NCBI GenBank assembly: GCA_028456385.1
Contig: JALNQF010000003.1
Location: 124,001 to 188,000, forward strand
Direction of reading: 5' to 3'
Length of the DNA stretch: 64,000 nt
Source of the DNA: Ophiosphaerella korrae
Lineage: Eukaryota > Ascomycota > Dothideomycetes > Pleosporales > Phaeosphaeriaceae
The position numbers were made by a program, and so were the translations under genes. Positions 23,482 through 33,695 of this stretch are shown here, one piece after another (positions within the stretch are counted from its first letter, which is position 1; every line of letters begins with the position of its first letter). The notes beneath the pieces are model-generated. The model was not told the origin of the DNA, did not search any database, and was given only the letters and a program-made list of their open reading frames with translations.

Positions 23482-25294
23482 ATGGCACTAGAAGTTTCTG
23501 CCGCGATTATTGGTATCTTAGCAGCTGGGGGCAAAGTCATCGAGATTCTTGGACCAGTTGTTTCAGCCTTTTCGCATGCGCCCCAACTCGCGAAAACAGC
23601 ACTAGTTGAAGTTAAAAACACGCGAACAATTTTATTGGGTCTGCAGGCATTATTTGACGAGCTGAGTGACTTGCCACGGCGACGAAAGGAGCTGATCCAC
23701 AAGGATCAGATTATCGCAGCGCTTTCCGATGGCGTCTTCTTATTTTCCGAGCTGGAGACTCTTGTTGATTCTCTAGGAGACCCGAAAGATTGTGTAACAA
23801 ACCGTGCAAAGTGGGCGAAGCATGAGAAGGAAGTATTGTCACACGTGTCTAGGCTGTTGAATTTCAAGGTCTCCATGGCTCTGATGCTTCAGATTCTGAG
23901 ATGGTATGCTATACGCCTTGTCTTTTCTCATACTGACTAATTTATCAAAGTGGATCAGATATAGAAGCACAACGCGGTCAACAGGACCTGTTGGCAAATA
24001 CCGTAATAATCTTGCGGAACAACATCGAGTTGTCACAACGTTTAGAACGACTAGAGCAGTGTATTGGTAAAAGAGGATCCGCCACGATCAGTCAAGCGGC
24101 CAGTCGCATATCGATGGAAACCAATACCCACAATACTATCGGAGCCAGCTTGGAGAACAACACACAACTGAACATAAACCCCCCTATGGAATTCTTTCGA
24201 AATTCCCATTATGAACATACTATCCAAGCTTCGAGAGTATATAATAAAGCGAAACAGCACTCTGGTTACCTTTCATTGCGCAGCTCGGTCGCACCATCTC
24301 ATGCATATTCTGCATTGTCTGTCATCAGTCTTTATGAGATACCCAATATCTGCGCAGTGGTCCTTCCAGTGTTCAAGGCAGACATCTCGAACGCCCATCA
24401 TTATTCTTTCAAGGAGTTAGACTCTAGTATGGGAGAAACTGACCGACTCGATAACTCTAGATGGCCACTTTCAAACAGCGTTGTAAATACGAATAGACCT
24501 GATTCGACGATACATCCTTTTATGTTGCCCATACAAAAGTCTTTGCGACCGGGTCGTCTAGAGGATCATCCCTCTCCACCACCTAATACTCGACTCAAGC
24601 TTGTGGTCATTGGCCCACCAGAAGCCGATATATATAACTTAGTCAACAGCGTAAGCATACCCTACCCCTCTCAAGCCATCTCCGAAGAGGAACTGACATT
24701 GAATAGTTTGCACGCCGGGAATTCGAACCATCTGACGAATCGTATTTCGTTCGCATTTCGAACTTGGAGTGCGTAGTAGATGACGTTTCTGTACACATAG
24801 ACATCCAAATCGTCAACGAAGTCATCTTCGCAACCTATCCGAGACACTTTGACGAGAACTTGAGACAGGGTGACATGTTTATGCTTGTATACAGCATTAC
24901 ATCGCATTCATCATTCGAGTTCGTCGATCGCTATACACGTCTGATCCGTCAGACAAGGGACACTGAATTTTTCCCAACGATGATCCTGGGAAACCATCAG
25001 CATCTGGAATCAGAAAGAATGGTGTCTACAAGGGATGGGAGTGCATCTGCTGTTGAGGGCTGTGTGTTTGCTGAAGTTACTACCACGGATCGGTCATCCC
25101 TGGAAGAGTCACTCTTTAAACTTGTTCGGGAGAGATGGAAATTTGAAAAATACCAGGCGAAGTTGAGGGAAGAAGAAGAAGAAGCAGAAGAAGAAGCAGA
25201 AGAAGAAGCGAAAGCTGTCGAACAAACTTCGAAGGAGCGGAATAAGACACGTGGGGCTTTGGATGTCATCAAGGAAAGCTTGGAGCGATCATAA
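23482..25294 (+). CDS. Helo-like (Fungal_N) domain fused to a degenerate Ras-like domain
   Basis: Exons 23482-23903, 23951-24650 and 24707-25294 give 569 aa; both introns are GT-AG and phase-consistent. Residues 1-140 (MALEVSAAIIGILAAGGKVI..., then helices with LLGLQALFDELSDL) match the N-terminal helical domain common on fungal STAND and HET-related proteins. A long polar linker follows. Residues about 356-540 have Ras-family order (KLVVIGPPEADI, then GDMFMLVYSITSHSSFE, then FFPTMILGNHQHL). The P-loop GKS/T is absent (GPPEADIYN), DTAGQ is absent, and NKxD reads NHQH, so GTP binding is unlikely. The C-terminus is a Glu/Ala-rich coiled coil. By analogy with Helo proteins it may work at membranes or in recognition signalling; this is inference. 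Confidence 0.75.
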
Positions 25295-27280
25295 TCTGAA
25301 ACTTGTCATGGTTGAAGAAAATAGTCTAATGAACGCTACCTGTGTCTAGTGAGAACGATTGATGAACTCTCGAAGATCGCCCAGCCCAACTATGGAGTGT
25401 CCGGTCGTGACATCATGAGACTCTCAATGGGAAATAAGTTGACTGCCCCCGCTATTGGCCAATATTTCTCGAACCTGAGAAAACTTTTGCAGAGCCGAAA
25501 GACCGTCTCTACAACCGGAACCTGTGGTCAACACACATGACCTTTTAGAGCTTCTTCGAGATGAAGAACAGGCTATCAGGATCTGCGAAACCCTCGCTGT
25601 AGCATGACCAAATACAACTGAATCAAGTCTTTGGATTCTTGCTCTTGTGACAGAAATGTGCTATATCAATGGTCAAAGGGTTCCTAGACGGGCTGTTCAG
25701 ATTAAAGTCCTTCTACTTTAATCAATCCAGCCTCCCAAGGCTCATACACGAAGATAATGCAAATAAATTCGAGACACTTTTCAATCTACTAATATGAAAA
25801 ATTTTCGTCCTTGGGTTCCTTTAATGTCGCAGGACAATTATTTGCTCAACGTTCGACAACCTAGTCTATATTTAGAGGACCTACCGTTAACCCATTAAGA
25901 AAAGTCCTGCTTTCTGTCATACAAAAAATTGACATTGATTTGGTTCGTTGCAGAGGCCATTCTGATTTCATGATATCGTGTTCTTCGTTGTGGGGGTGCA
26001 GCTTTAAAATGCTGCAACTCGGAACAAGGAGCCGAGGGAAAAAATTAAAACAAAAAAAAAATCTTTTCGGTTCCTAATCTCACTGTGAGGCACGGAGTAT
26101 CGAAAGGGGTCGAAATGGAACTAGTGTTGGCCTACCTTTGTCTGTGCCCCCGCCTGCCTATGGTAGCTTAGACGCCCGGCGCGTTGGATTTAGTGCGGCG
26201 TATAAGAGCAAGGCATCGCCCGGTATGAAAGTTCCAAGTTTGCATAGTTGATTGCGCATTTCTAGGCATTTTTCTAGGCATTTCAAGGTTCCGCTGACTT
26301 GGAGTGCCATTTTCCAATTCCGTTCGATCCATTTTATCTACTATGCTTTTCGTACAAAGTATGCCAATCATAGACTTTTAAGGTCCTAAGGAAGGCTGAT
26401 CTAGAATCTGTCTATGCTTACGAATTGCGAGAAATTACTTCCGTGTTATGGCTACGTCCAACAGACATAGGCGATTTAGCCTGGCTGTTGCTTCTCACCA
26501 CTTATAAAACTTTCAGAGAATCATAATTAAATATCCTCTGCTTTTTACGATAGCTGAAATCTCCTATATTTCATGCAAGTATCCATTACAATATGATAGA
26601 CACCGAGATCCCCTTTAGGCGCAGCTCGAGAGTATCATGTTTAATTGTCTCACAGCTATTTGCCTGCAAAATCGTAATGCTAAAAAGTGACACATTGATT
26701 CCATTGCTCATGATTCTAAGCCATATAATGGTAGAACAAATACACCCATTAAGCTCATGGTCACTTTAAAAAGCCCAACCCTAAAATATACACAGCGATA
26801 TTTTTCAATGACAACGGACATGATCGTGGGGATAATGCAGGATGATGCAACTAGTTGCAATAACTAGGGCTCCTTTCTGGCTGCCGAATTTTAGAGACTT
26901 AATAAGGGTATTTAACAGCTTCTTGAAAATTAAAACTATTCAGACCTTTTACCCTTCCCTGTGCCGCCCGTGCATCATATGATGATATCATATGATCTGT
27001 CTACGGCGTGGTGCTCGGTGGGTACAAGGCACAGTGTTGCCACAACTATTGCACATCTATCATAGAATCCTGATACTATACTGTGCAATATATTGATCTA
27101 CGTTCCATAAAGCTATTTACTGGTTCCAAAGGTTCAGAGTCAGGACCGTGCAGGTTGCGCAAGCGTGATTTACAAGGTATTGCAAGGTAGAATCGCAGAG
27201 TTCTGGCCTAGATGCCTAGGTATATCGTTACAAGGCACGAAATTAGGAACAAATTAATTTTTAGTGCTTGTATAATGTAG
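25295..27280. other. AT-rich, gene-free stretch
   Basis: About 2 kb of AT-rich sequence with dense stops. A 63-codon frame at 25349-25540 (with LSMGNKLTAPAIGQYF) looks like a protein fragment but has no proper gene structure; it may be an exon remnant of the preceding gene or a relic. At 26974-26996 the self-complementary decamer ATCATATGAT occurs twice. No transposon domain was recognised. Confidence 0.4.
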
Positions 27281-27287
27281 TATATAA
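27281..27287 (+). promoter_or_regulatory. TATA box
   Basis: TATATAA at 27281, about 150 bases before the ATG at 27433 and followed by a short CT/CA-rich leader, fits a core promoter for the small secreted protein. Confidence 0.5.
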
Positions 27288-27432
27288 GCTCTCGCCATTT
27301 CACACTACCAAGAGACATCAACTTCTCGTATCTCACGCAATCCAATACTAGCAACTATTTCAGGCAGTTTTCGACTTCACGGACGTTTATTTGCCACTTC
27401 CAAAGCAATATTTGCCTGTCCCTATATCTAAA

Positions 27433-27896
27433 ATGCGTTTCACTTCCATTACGGTGCTTCTTTGCTGCTTGGCGCTGGGGCGGGCGATGTATTTATCTAC
27501 GTTAGACAAGGAAATGAGGGCCTTGCCTAGTCTAGTCACCTCCGAAAGACTAGAAAATTATGCACGCAAAGAAGCCAACGTTGCGAATGGCTATTCTCAC
27601 GGTGGTTTGGAAGCAAGAGCAAAACCCCCCTCCGAATAAACCACCACAAACCCCAAATAAACCAGCTCAAACCCTGAATAAACCGGTACAAACCCCAATT
27701 AAATCAACACCAACACCAGGCCCTTCATCGCAACTTCTTCTTCATCTTCATCGAGATCTTCATCGAGTTCTATGTCATCATCAAGATCTAGTTCGGCAGC
27801 GAGCAGTTCCACAGCGGCATCAAATGCAGCGGTATGCCCCGCAAACCTAGGACCGCCTAAGACGCCAGGAGCTACGCCAAAACCTACGCCTAAATA
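27433..27896 (+). pseudogene. Small secreted heptad-repeat protein, frameshifted
   Basis: ATG at 27433 gives MRFTSITVLLCCLALGRAM, a clear signal peptide, then a short mature region ending at TAA 27637-27639 (69 aa). Just before the stop lies a run of six C's. In the neighbouring frame the sequence continues as four 7-residue repeats of the NKPPQTP kind (NKPPQTP, NKPAQTL, NKPVQTP, IKSTPTP). A second shift near 27725 moves into a Ser-rich stretch and a tail CPANLGPPKTPGATPKPTPK ending at 27896. Composition and layout suggest a secreted, cell-surface or effector-like protein broken by two indels. An unannotated intron is less likely because no GT-AG pair joins the frames. It could also be functional as the 69-aa version. 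Confidence 0.4.
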
Positions 27897-28392
27897 ATGC
27901 TTTTGAATGAATAGAGCTATGTTAAAACTTTTTACTCAGGCTCTATAGGTTACTGTGCCATGAAATTAGACCTTTCTAGAAGCTATGGCATTGTACATGC
28001 TCTGTTTTAGGAGATGAAAGAAACAGTCAGGTTGCCTCCTTATAAACCTTATGTTCATAATAACGCCAAAGCGCTTCAAGCTGCTATGAATCAGGGCATT
28101 TCTCAACCATACTTTCATCAATGTTTTGCATTCAGGCTTTGTTTCCTTTATTCGTTTCTTACTCGTTCAAGCCGTTTGTGAGCGTGTGTTTGGGACGGGA
28201 CTCTTTCCGATAATAGGTTGGTATTATACAAAACGAAGAAAAAAAATAGATTGTTCACTTCACTGCTCTATCGCTTGTTCATGTCCTCCTAGAATACTAT
28301 TCTTAGCATTATGAGGTGGTTTACAAGCGAGTCGGATATTGTCGGTTGGCTCGATACTCCTCTAGATGGCTACGCATCTGGTAGTAGATGGG

Positions 28393-28415
28393 CAGCCGTA
28401 CATCACGTACGGCTG
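28393..28415. repeat. Inverted repeat, 9-bp stem, 5-base loop
   Basis: CAGCCGTAC, loop ATCAC, GTACGGCTG, perfectly paired. Confidence 0.85.
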
Positions 28416-28456
28416 AGGGGGTGAGGTAAAGATAGTATCTATTCTGTTGACTTGCT

Positions 28457-28477
28457 TCTCTCTCGTAACGAGAGAGA
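28457..28477. repeat. Inverted repeat, 10-bp arms
   Basis: TCTCTCTCGT-A-ACGAGAGAGA, a near-perfect palindrome 42 bases after the previous hairpin. The pair could be part of a miniature element; no terminal repeats or target duplication were found. Confidence 0.85.
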
Positions 28478-28773
28478 GGCGCTATGTACCCCTGAAGTAT
28501 CGGGCCGAATAGTTACGTAAGGTAAGCAACTTATACGCATGGACAGATATCGTATTACCCGGCGCAACGCCTATTTTCTTTACTAACATAGTGACTGAAT
28601 ACAAAATATAGAGGGAAACGAAGGCTTCAAAATAAATTATTTTCCATTGAATTATAACTACAGAAGAGATTAATATCAATCACTAAAGGTTCAAACTTTG
28701 ATATTAATAGCACCTATACAGCTAAACTAGCAAGAATAGTAAAAACTTTCAACAAGGGGACACAACGTCCATG

Positions 28774-29508
28774 CTACTCGTCAAGCTGCTCCTCACTACC
28801 CTCAGTAGTGTCACCCTCACCCTCATCCTCATCGCCCGGCATCTCCTCTCTAGGCCCATATTCCACCACCTCGTTATACTCCAGTACATCCAAGTTCAAT
28901 AAACACTCATCATCATCTCGAAACACATCCCGCACCACATCCGTCGCCTTATCGCTCGTAGCCATGACTTTCACGGTACACGCTATGCCAGGCTCATGAA
29001 CCTGCCTCAAAACTGTTTTTAAAACAATCAGCACCTTGCTTTCGTAGTCATCGCTCTCATATTTGCCAATTTGATCGATGATGTAGACTACCTTCAGATT
29101 CTCCGGCAATTGGCGTACCAACCAAGACAGCAACTTGCATAAATCTCTAACCTTTCCCTTCCGGATTTGCTCAAGCTCGATTCCCTCGTCATGAAGGGTC
29201 GTGAGATCAAACTCGTGTTGGCGCATCAGTTGTGCGATGAAGCTCCTCACCATAGCCTGCCCGCCGACATACCCGTCATCGTCTTCGGTGTGCATCCTGT
29301 AGAAGAAGACCAGACGAATGTATCGTTCCCTGGTTGCGAGGGCCCGGAACAACGTCGCGGCGAGAAGCGACACCGCGGATCCTTCGCCCCGATCGGTGTC
29401 ATCATTCCCGTGAATCAAAAGCTCCGTAGGTTCTGGCTTAGCCAGCCACTTCCGGAATGTCTTACTCGAGAGTGCAGCCTCTGCGCATCCACGAGATTTG
29501 TTGTCCAT
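28774..29508 (-). CDS. NACHT-like/STAND fragment lacking a P-loop
   Basis: 244 aa from ATG at 29508. The start region SSKTFRKWLAKPEPTELLIHGN aligns in style with the segment before the P-loop of fungal NACHT proteins. The expected GxxGxGKS/T instead reads GNDDTDRGEGSAVS, so no Walker A motif remains. FFYRMHTEDDDGYVGGQAMVRSFIAQL and a Walker-B-like VVYIIDQIGKY follow. The tail is acidic (EDEGEGDTTEGSEEQ). The same frame continues upstream of the ATG through LEEADFRYIWNKRYQ to an in-frame TAA at 29554-29556 and beyond it to about 29635. The gene therefore looks 5'-truncated or interrupted. It may be expressed as a short protein or be a pseudogene. Confidence 0.5.
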   Translation of the reverse strand: MDNKSRGCAEAALSSKTFRKWLAKPEPTELLIHGNDDTDRGEGSAVSLLAATLFRALATRERYIRLVFFYRMHTEDDDGYVGGQAMVRSFIAQLMRQHEFDLTTLHDEGIELEQIRKGKVRDLCKLLSWLVRQLPENLKVVYIIDQIGKYESDDYESKVLIVLKTVLRQVHEPGIACTVKVMATSDKATDVVRDVFRDDDECLLNLDVLEYNEVVEYGPREEMPGDEDEGEGDTTEGSEEQLDE

Positions 29509-29654
29509 CTGATATCGCTTGTTCCAAATGTACCGAAAGTCAGCCTCTTCCAGTTATGGCATGCTTCGTATGTCGAAGATACTGGTGGGGTTCAGAGTCT
29601 GTGGTTGCGGCAGTTGCAGTTGTTGCTGCTGGGGAGGCGCTGACGTCTACATAG

Positions 29655-31042
29655 AGGGCGCCTCAACCCGCTAACTCGGGCCTCAGAGGGTGTAGCTGAA
29701 TTATTCGCCCGGCCTCTATTCCAGATAACTTGCGGTAAGCTGCTTAAATCTGATTTCGCCGTGTATCCGTTCTAACCTGTCTTTGTACCGTGCAGGTGAC
29801 CTAAGCTCGACGGCTGAAAGCGTAGAGGCAACCCTTGAAACCCATTTTTCTTTTGCGAACAGGTGGGGATGCATTCTTCTCCTCGATGGAGCAGACGTTT
29901 TCCTTACCAAGCGAACTCCCCAAGATTTCAAGCGCAACGGTTTGGTCTCAGGTTGGAAGCCCTAAGCACAGATTCGAGAGATCTCTAGTTGACCATGGTA
30001 GTTTTCCTGCGAGTTCTGGAGTATTATGCAGGTATCTTATTTCTCACCACTAACCGTATTGGTGATTTTAACGAGGCGTTTGGTTCTTGAATTCACATCA
30101 GCCTCCATTATCCTCAGCTCGAGCTAAGCGCGACGAGGGAAATCTTTGAGCTCAACCTTCGGCTTATCAAGTAGCGCTTTATTGACAAGAAGCGAACTCT
30201 AGAGGTCGAGGATTCATTGATTCTTGAGGCAGTGGAGGAATACTGGAAGTCTCACAAAACGATGCGATGGAACGGGAGACAGATTCGGAATGCCTGTCAG
30301 ACCGCCCTGGCCCTGGCTGAGTTCGATGCTCAGGGTGGAAACCACCTGAAGATCATCGACGGCAACGCCGTGGTCAAGCTCAGCATAAAGCACCTCAAGA
30401 TGGTGTCGGCGGCCTACCTCTATAAAACCGGCCAGGACTGACTTGCCCACAGGAGAGGATACCGTGCCCGTGAGCTCGACGGTCTACGCGCTCGAGGTGG
30501 TGTAACAAGGGCGGGCAAGGCGAACGAAAACCTTGACTCCACGAGCAGCGAGGATCCTGAAACTATTGGAGACGAGCCTTCTCCGGCTCCCTACAATGAT
30601 ACGACGCCTCCCAAGAGCCTCCCATCACTGCCCCACTCTCGTCACCTGTCGCAGCAGTGTCGGCCACTCCGTCGTCAGGGCTATCGATATCTCCGCTGCC
30701 CGGTCCAACTGTCCAAACCAACGCGGCAATATCGGTGGCCCCGGAGCAGGGACCGGGAATGATGGTCAAATGGGCGCCCCTCAGGGATATCCGCAGCCCT
30801 ACCAATCTAGCAGTCAGCCAATGGGAGGTATTCCAAACCCTCAGCAAGCGCAGAGGTGGCAGAATATGCCGCCAGCGATGTGGCAGCAGATGCTTCAGGG
30901 ACAGATGCCACATTTCGGCCAGCAACCGATGAATCCGCAGCAACAAGGCAATATGCAACAACCAGGCAATCCTCAACAACCATACAATCTGCAACAGCCA
31001 GTTAATGGCAATGCTGGTAACCCCCTCTGGAAGTTCGGCTAG
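29655..31042 (+). pseudogene. AAA+ ATPase pseudogene with Q/P-rich tail
   Basis: Pieces of one fungal AAA-type ATPase lie in order with breaks. GVAELFARPLFQITC precedes an intron (GTAAGC...GTGCAG, about 29733-29797), then GDLSSTAESVEATL and the Walker-B-like ILLLDGADVF, where DEAD has become DGAD. After a frameshift FLTTNRIGDFNEAF carries the second-region-of-homology part, followed by in-frame TGA (about 30088) and TAG (about 30172). WNGRQIRNACQTALALAEFD (sensor/arginine region) ends at TGA 30441. A C-terminal Gln/Pro/Gly-rich tail (30720-31042, QPMGGIPNPQQ, NPQQQGNMQQPGNPQQ) closes the relic. The P-loop part is missing because the sequence before 29650 belongs to the opposite-strand NACHT-like gene. 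Clearly non-functional. Confidence 0.75.
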
Positions 31043-32575
31043 GCCAAGCCTTGCACCGAATTTATGATGTATGAATCCCTGAAGCTGTCAAGAGTAATAG
31101 GGGTGACTCCCTTTTTTCTACTCAAGGGACTTTTTGACCTGAGTTGTAGTTTGTCCAGATACTGTTTTAGAAGCAATATCCTAGTTCTATACGATGACTC
31201 GTTTGTTCCTACTGAACCTAGATCCCCTAGATTCAAGATTAAATCTAATGAGTGAATGAGTTCGCACAAAGAGAATATTCGATTTCGATGGTAATTAGTG
31301 TCATGAGCAAAGCAATGCAGTGATGTTCCTTTATAGATTAGACTCTGGCCTACGGATATCGAATCTACTAATCTCTGATAGTTTATCTGCTAATAGGTAG
31401 AGGAAGTGAGGGAGAGAAAGGTGTGAGGCGGAGAGCTAATAAACATATGTGTTATACATATAGCCAAGGCTACTACTGTATTATAGTAATACTTAAATTT
31501 AGTAAGCCTGCATTGCTATTTGAAGGACTTTTAGGTATACTTCTAAGTGTAAGCTCCCCAAATGCTCTATAAAAAGAGACACCTATTTAGCCTGTAATGC
31601 TACATCATAGCGTAGGCATATACGATAGCGCTACTCTAGACGGCCTTAGATTAATAAAGTTTATACGCTCTATCTAAAATTTGCTAATAGATAGCTATGT
31701 AAAGTCTACTAACTAGCGAGGCCTCTAGATATTTAAGCTTGTTACGTGTATCACGCGCACAGACACGGTATGGCCAATGTTTGTGAGTTCCGCAACTGCT
31801 TATCTCTTATCACATACCGCATCTAGGTTACAATACCAGCTTATGTTATAGATTCGATATTAATTCCCCACCAAAGTTGACCTGTATAACACTAGTTCTG
31901 TGCCAATGTATCATCTACGGTACTACTTCCAGTGGCACTGACCACACTCGGAATCAAAAGGAAATGTTACTCCATGGTCCCTAATCTCTTCCGCTTCAAC
32001 GACCTTATGTTATCACTACATCCTTTCAAGACACCCGCAAGGTGTATAGGGTGGGTTTTTTTCTCAAACATTTACCACAAGTAGAGGACGTACTGAATAG
32101 GAAATTCTCGAAAGAAAAGAGGGATTTATTAATCTCACTTGGTATGGTTGGAGGAACCAAAGACGTTCTATCCCATGCTTACGCCTACCACCAGAGATAC
32201 TTCAAGTATCCCCGTGTAGCTCAAAGGAATAAGCCTAGTATACCTCAGGTACAGCCCTATGCACGAGTCAGGTATCGCAGGCACCAGCTGCACATGTGAT
32301 GCCTAGTACCCAAGCAGGGCCATGGAAGCACATGCTACATAGGCCCCTGGGGATATTAACATATTGCACTAGGAGACGCCCAAAAACTTCTTTAGGAAAT
32401 TGTAAGAACCTCCAAGAAGAACAAAATACAATATTTAATCAGATGGGAAGGCCAATAGCAAAACGCGTAAAAGGAGGTTCGTGATCTATCAAATACTCAA
32501 ATATATAATTTCAACGCTTTAATCATCATTTTATGTCACAACCCTCCCTATCGCCTTCATCATTCTACCTTGCCC
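31043..32575. other. AT-rich stretch, probably RIP-degraded repeat
   Basis: From 31280 to 31760 the sequence is dominated by TA, AG and TAG/TAA words with stops in all frames, the look of DNA mutated by repeat-induced point mutation. No protein domain could be read. From 32040 to 32480 there are short open frames without recognised content. Confidence 0.45.
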
Positions 32576-32578
32576 CAT

Positions 32579-32767
32579 TCAACACCCACCACCGCCGCCC
32601 CCGCCGCCGCCATCGCCGCCGCCACCATTCCATCCACCTCCACCATCACCTCCGTACGAGTAGACACCACCACCAGCGCCTCCATCACCAGCAGGTGGAA
32701 CATATCCCGATTTTGCTGTAGTTACAGTTGGATCCGCCTCATCAGGCTTACTTCCGTAGCAACCCAT
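32579..32767 (-). CDS. Glycine-rich small protein with acylation-type N-terminus
   Basis: 62 aa from ATG at 32767. It begins MGCYGSKPDEADPTVTTAKS; Gly2-Cys3 is the pattern of N-myristoylation plus palmitoylation, with a Ser at position 6 as favoured by N-myristoyltransferase. The rest is (G)n with Trp/Tyr/Asp and ends in a C-terminal cysteine after nine glycines. Length and layout resemble small membrane-tethered fungal proteins, but the glycine run is also low complexity and could be a chance frame over a CCN repeat. An in-frame TGA ends it at 32579. Confidence 0.35.
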   Translation of the reverse strand: MGCYGSKPDEADPTVTTAKSGYVPPAGDGGAGGGVYSYGGDGGGGWNGGGGDGGGGGGGGGC

Positions 32768-33695
32768 ACCGCGAGCCCTTAGTCACAGAACAAGCTGACA
32801 AAGGAAAGCAAAAGTACTTGTGGAGTAGCGAAGTCGCTGCGTATATCAAGGGCAGCGAATGCAGCAGGCTAGCAGATAAGATTTAGTCGTGGATTCGTGT
32901 CGCAGTGTAGATATGGAGGTTTGGGAGGTGAATTGACTTACTAATTAGTTGAACCCCGAGCGGTCGTTGATATAGCAAGTATCCCACGCAGTAAACTCAC
33001 TTTATGTTCTGCACACATACTCGGGGTAGCACGTCAGAGGGCTGTGCAATGCATGTGATGGGTGTTATAGGCGGATGGCTTAAGCTAGTGGTGTGGTGTT
33101 CCTCCATCATAGATACGAGTTAGTGGGGCACTGTAAGTGTATCAAGTCAGTGCAGACCATCACGTTTGCAAGAAGGGATATGAAACACGTGATGTCACAA
33201 AGGCGCAAAAGTTGACCAAAGGCTGATAGTATGCTGATTAGGTTCGGCTAGTGATGAGATGTCTCGGGCTAGGCAGGAAGTGATGTGCGATGGAGGGTTG
33301 CCGTGTGGCATTTCCTGTGTGCCTTGCGTTGAGCCTTGGTTACGCCTTGATTCTGCCTCGGTCCACACACACTTGATGCAAATTCGCTTCGTGGACTCTG
33401 CTGCTATTAGTGGAAGATTCCCTACACAATGCATAAGTTTAGGCTTATCTTACTAGGAATCGGGGGGGGGGAGGGTTCGGAGTGCGATGACTAATCTACT
33501 TCGTATACTGCAGATTATAATGCTTGAAATACGGAAAAAAGTTGCGGCGCGGGTGACGCCGTTGGAAATATAGGTAGATAGATCAAGGTAGATGGCAGAT
33601 ATGCGGAGCTGAGGGTACAATAACAGAAGCGCTTGGCCCTCGAAATTTAGAGAACCTGGGGCATAAAAGCAAATTGGTATATCAAAGAGAACTTT
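32768..33695. other. Intergenic, nothing recognised
   Basis: Mixed composition with a G-run near 33465. No family resemblance in any frame. Confidence 0.4.

Larger units (their letters stand above)
27897..28773. other. AT-rich stretch with two perfect hairpins
   Basis: No gene recognised. Inverted repeats at 28393-28415 and 28457-28477 are listed separately. Confidence 0.4.

Noticed and set aside
32533..32721. His/Arg-rich plus-strand frame over the glycine-rich gene
   Set aside because: Codon mirror of a GGN repeat; no start context and no family.
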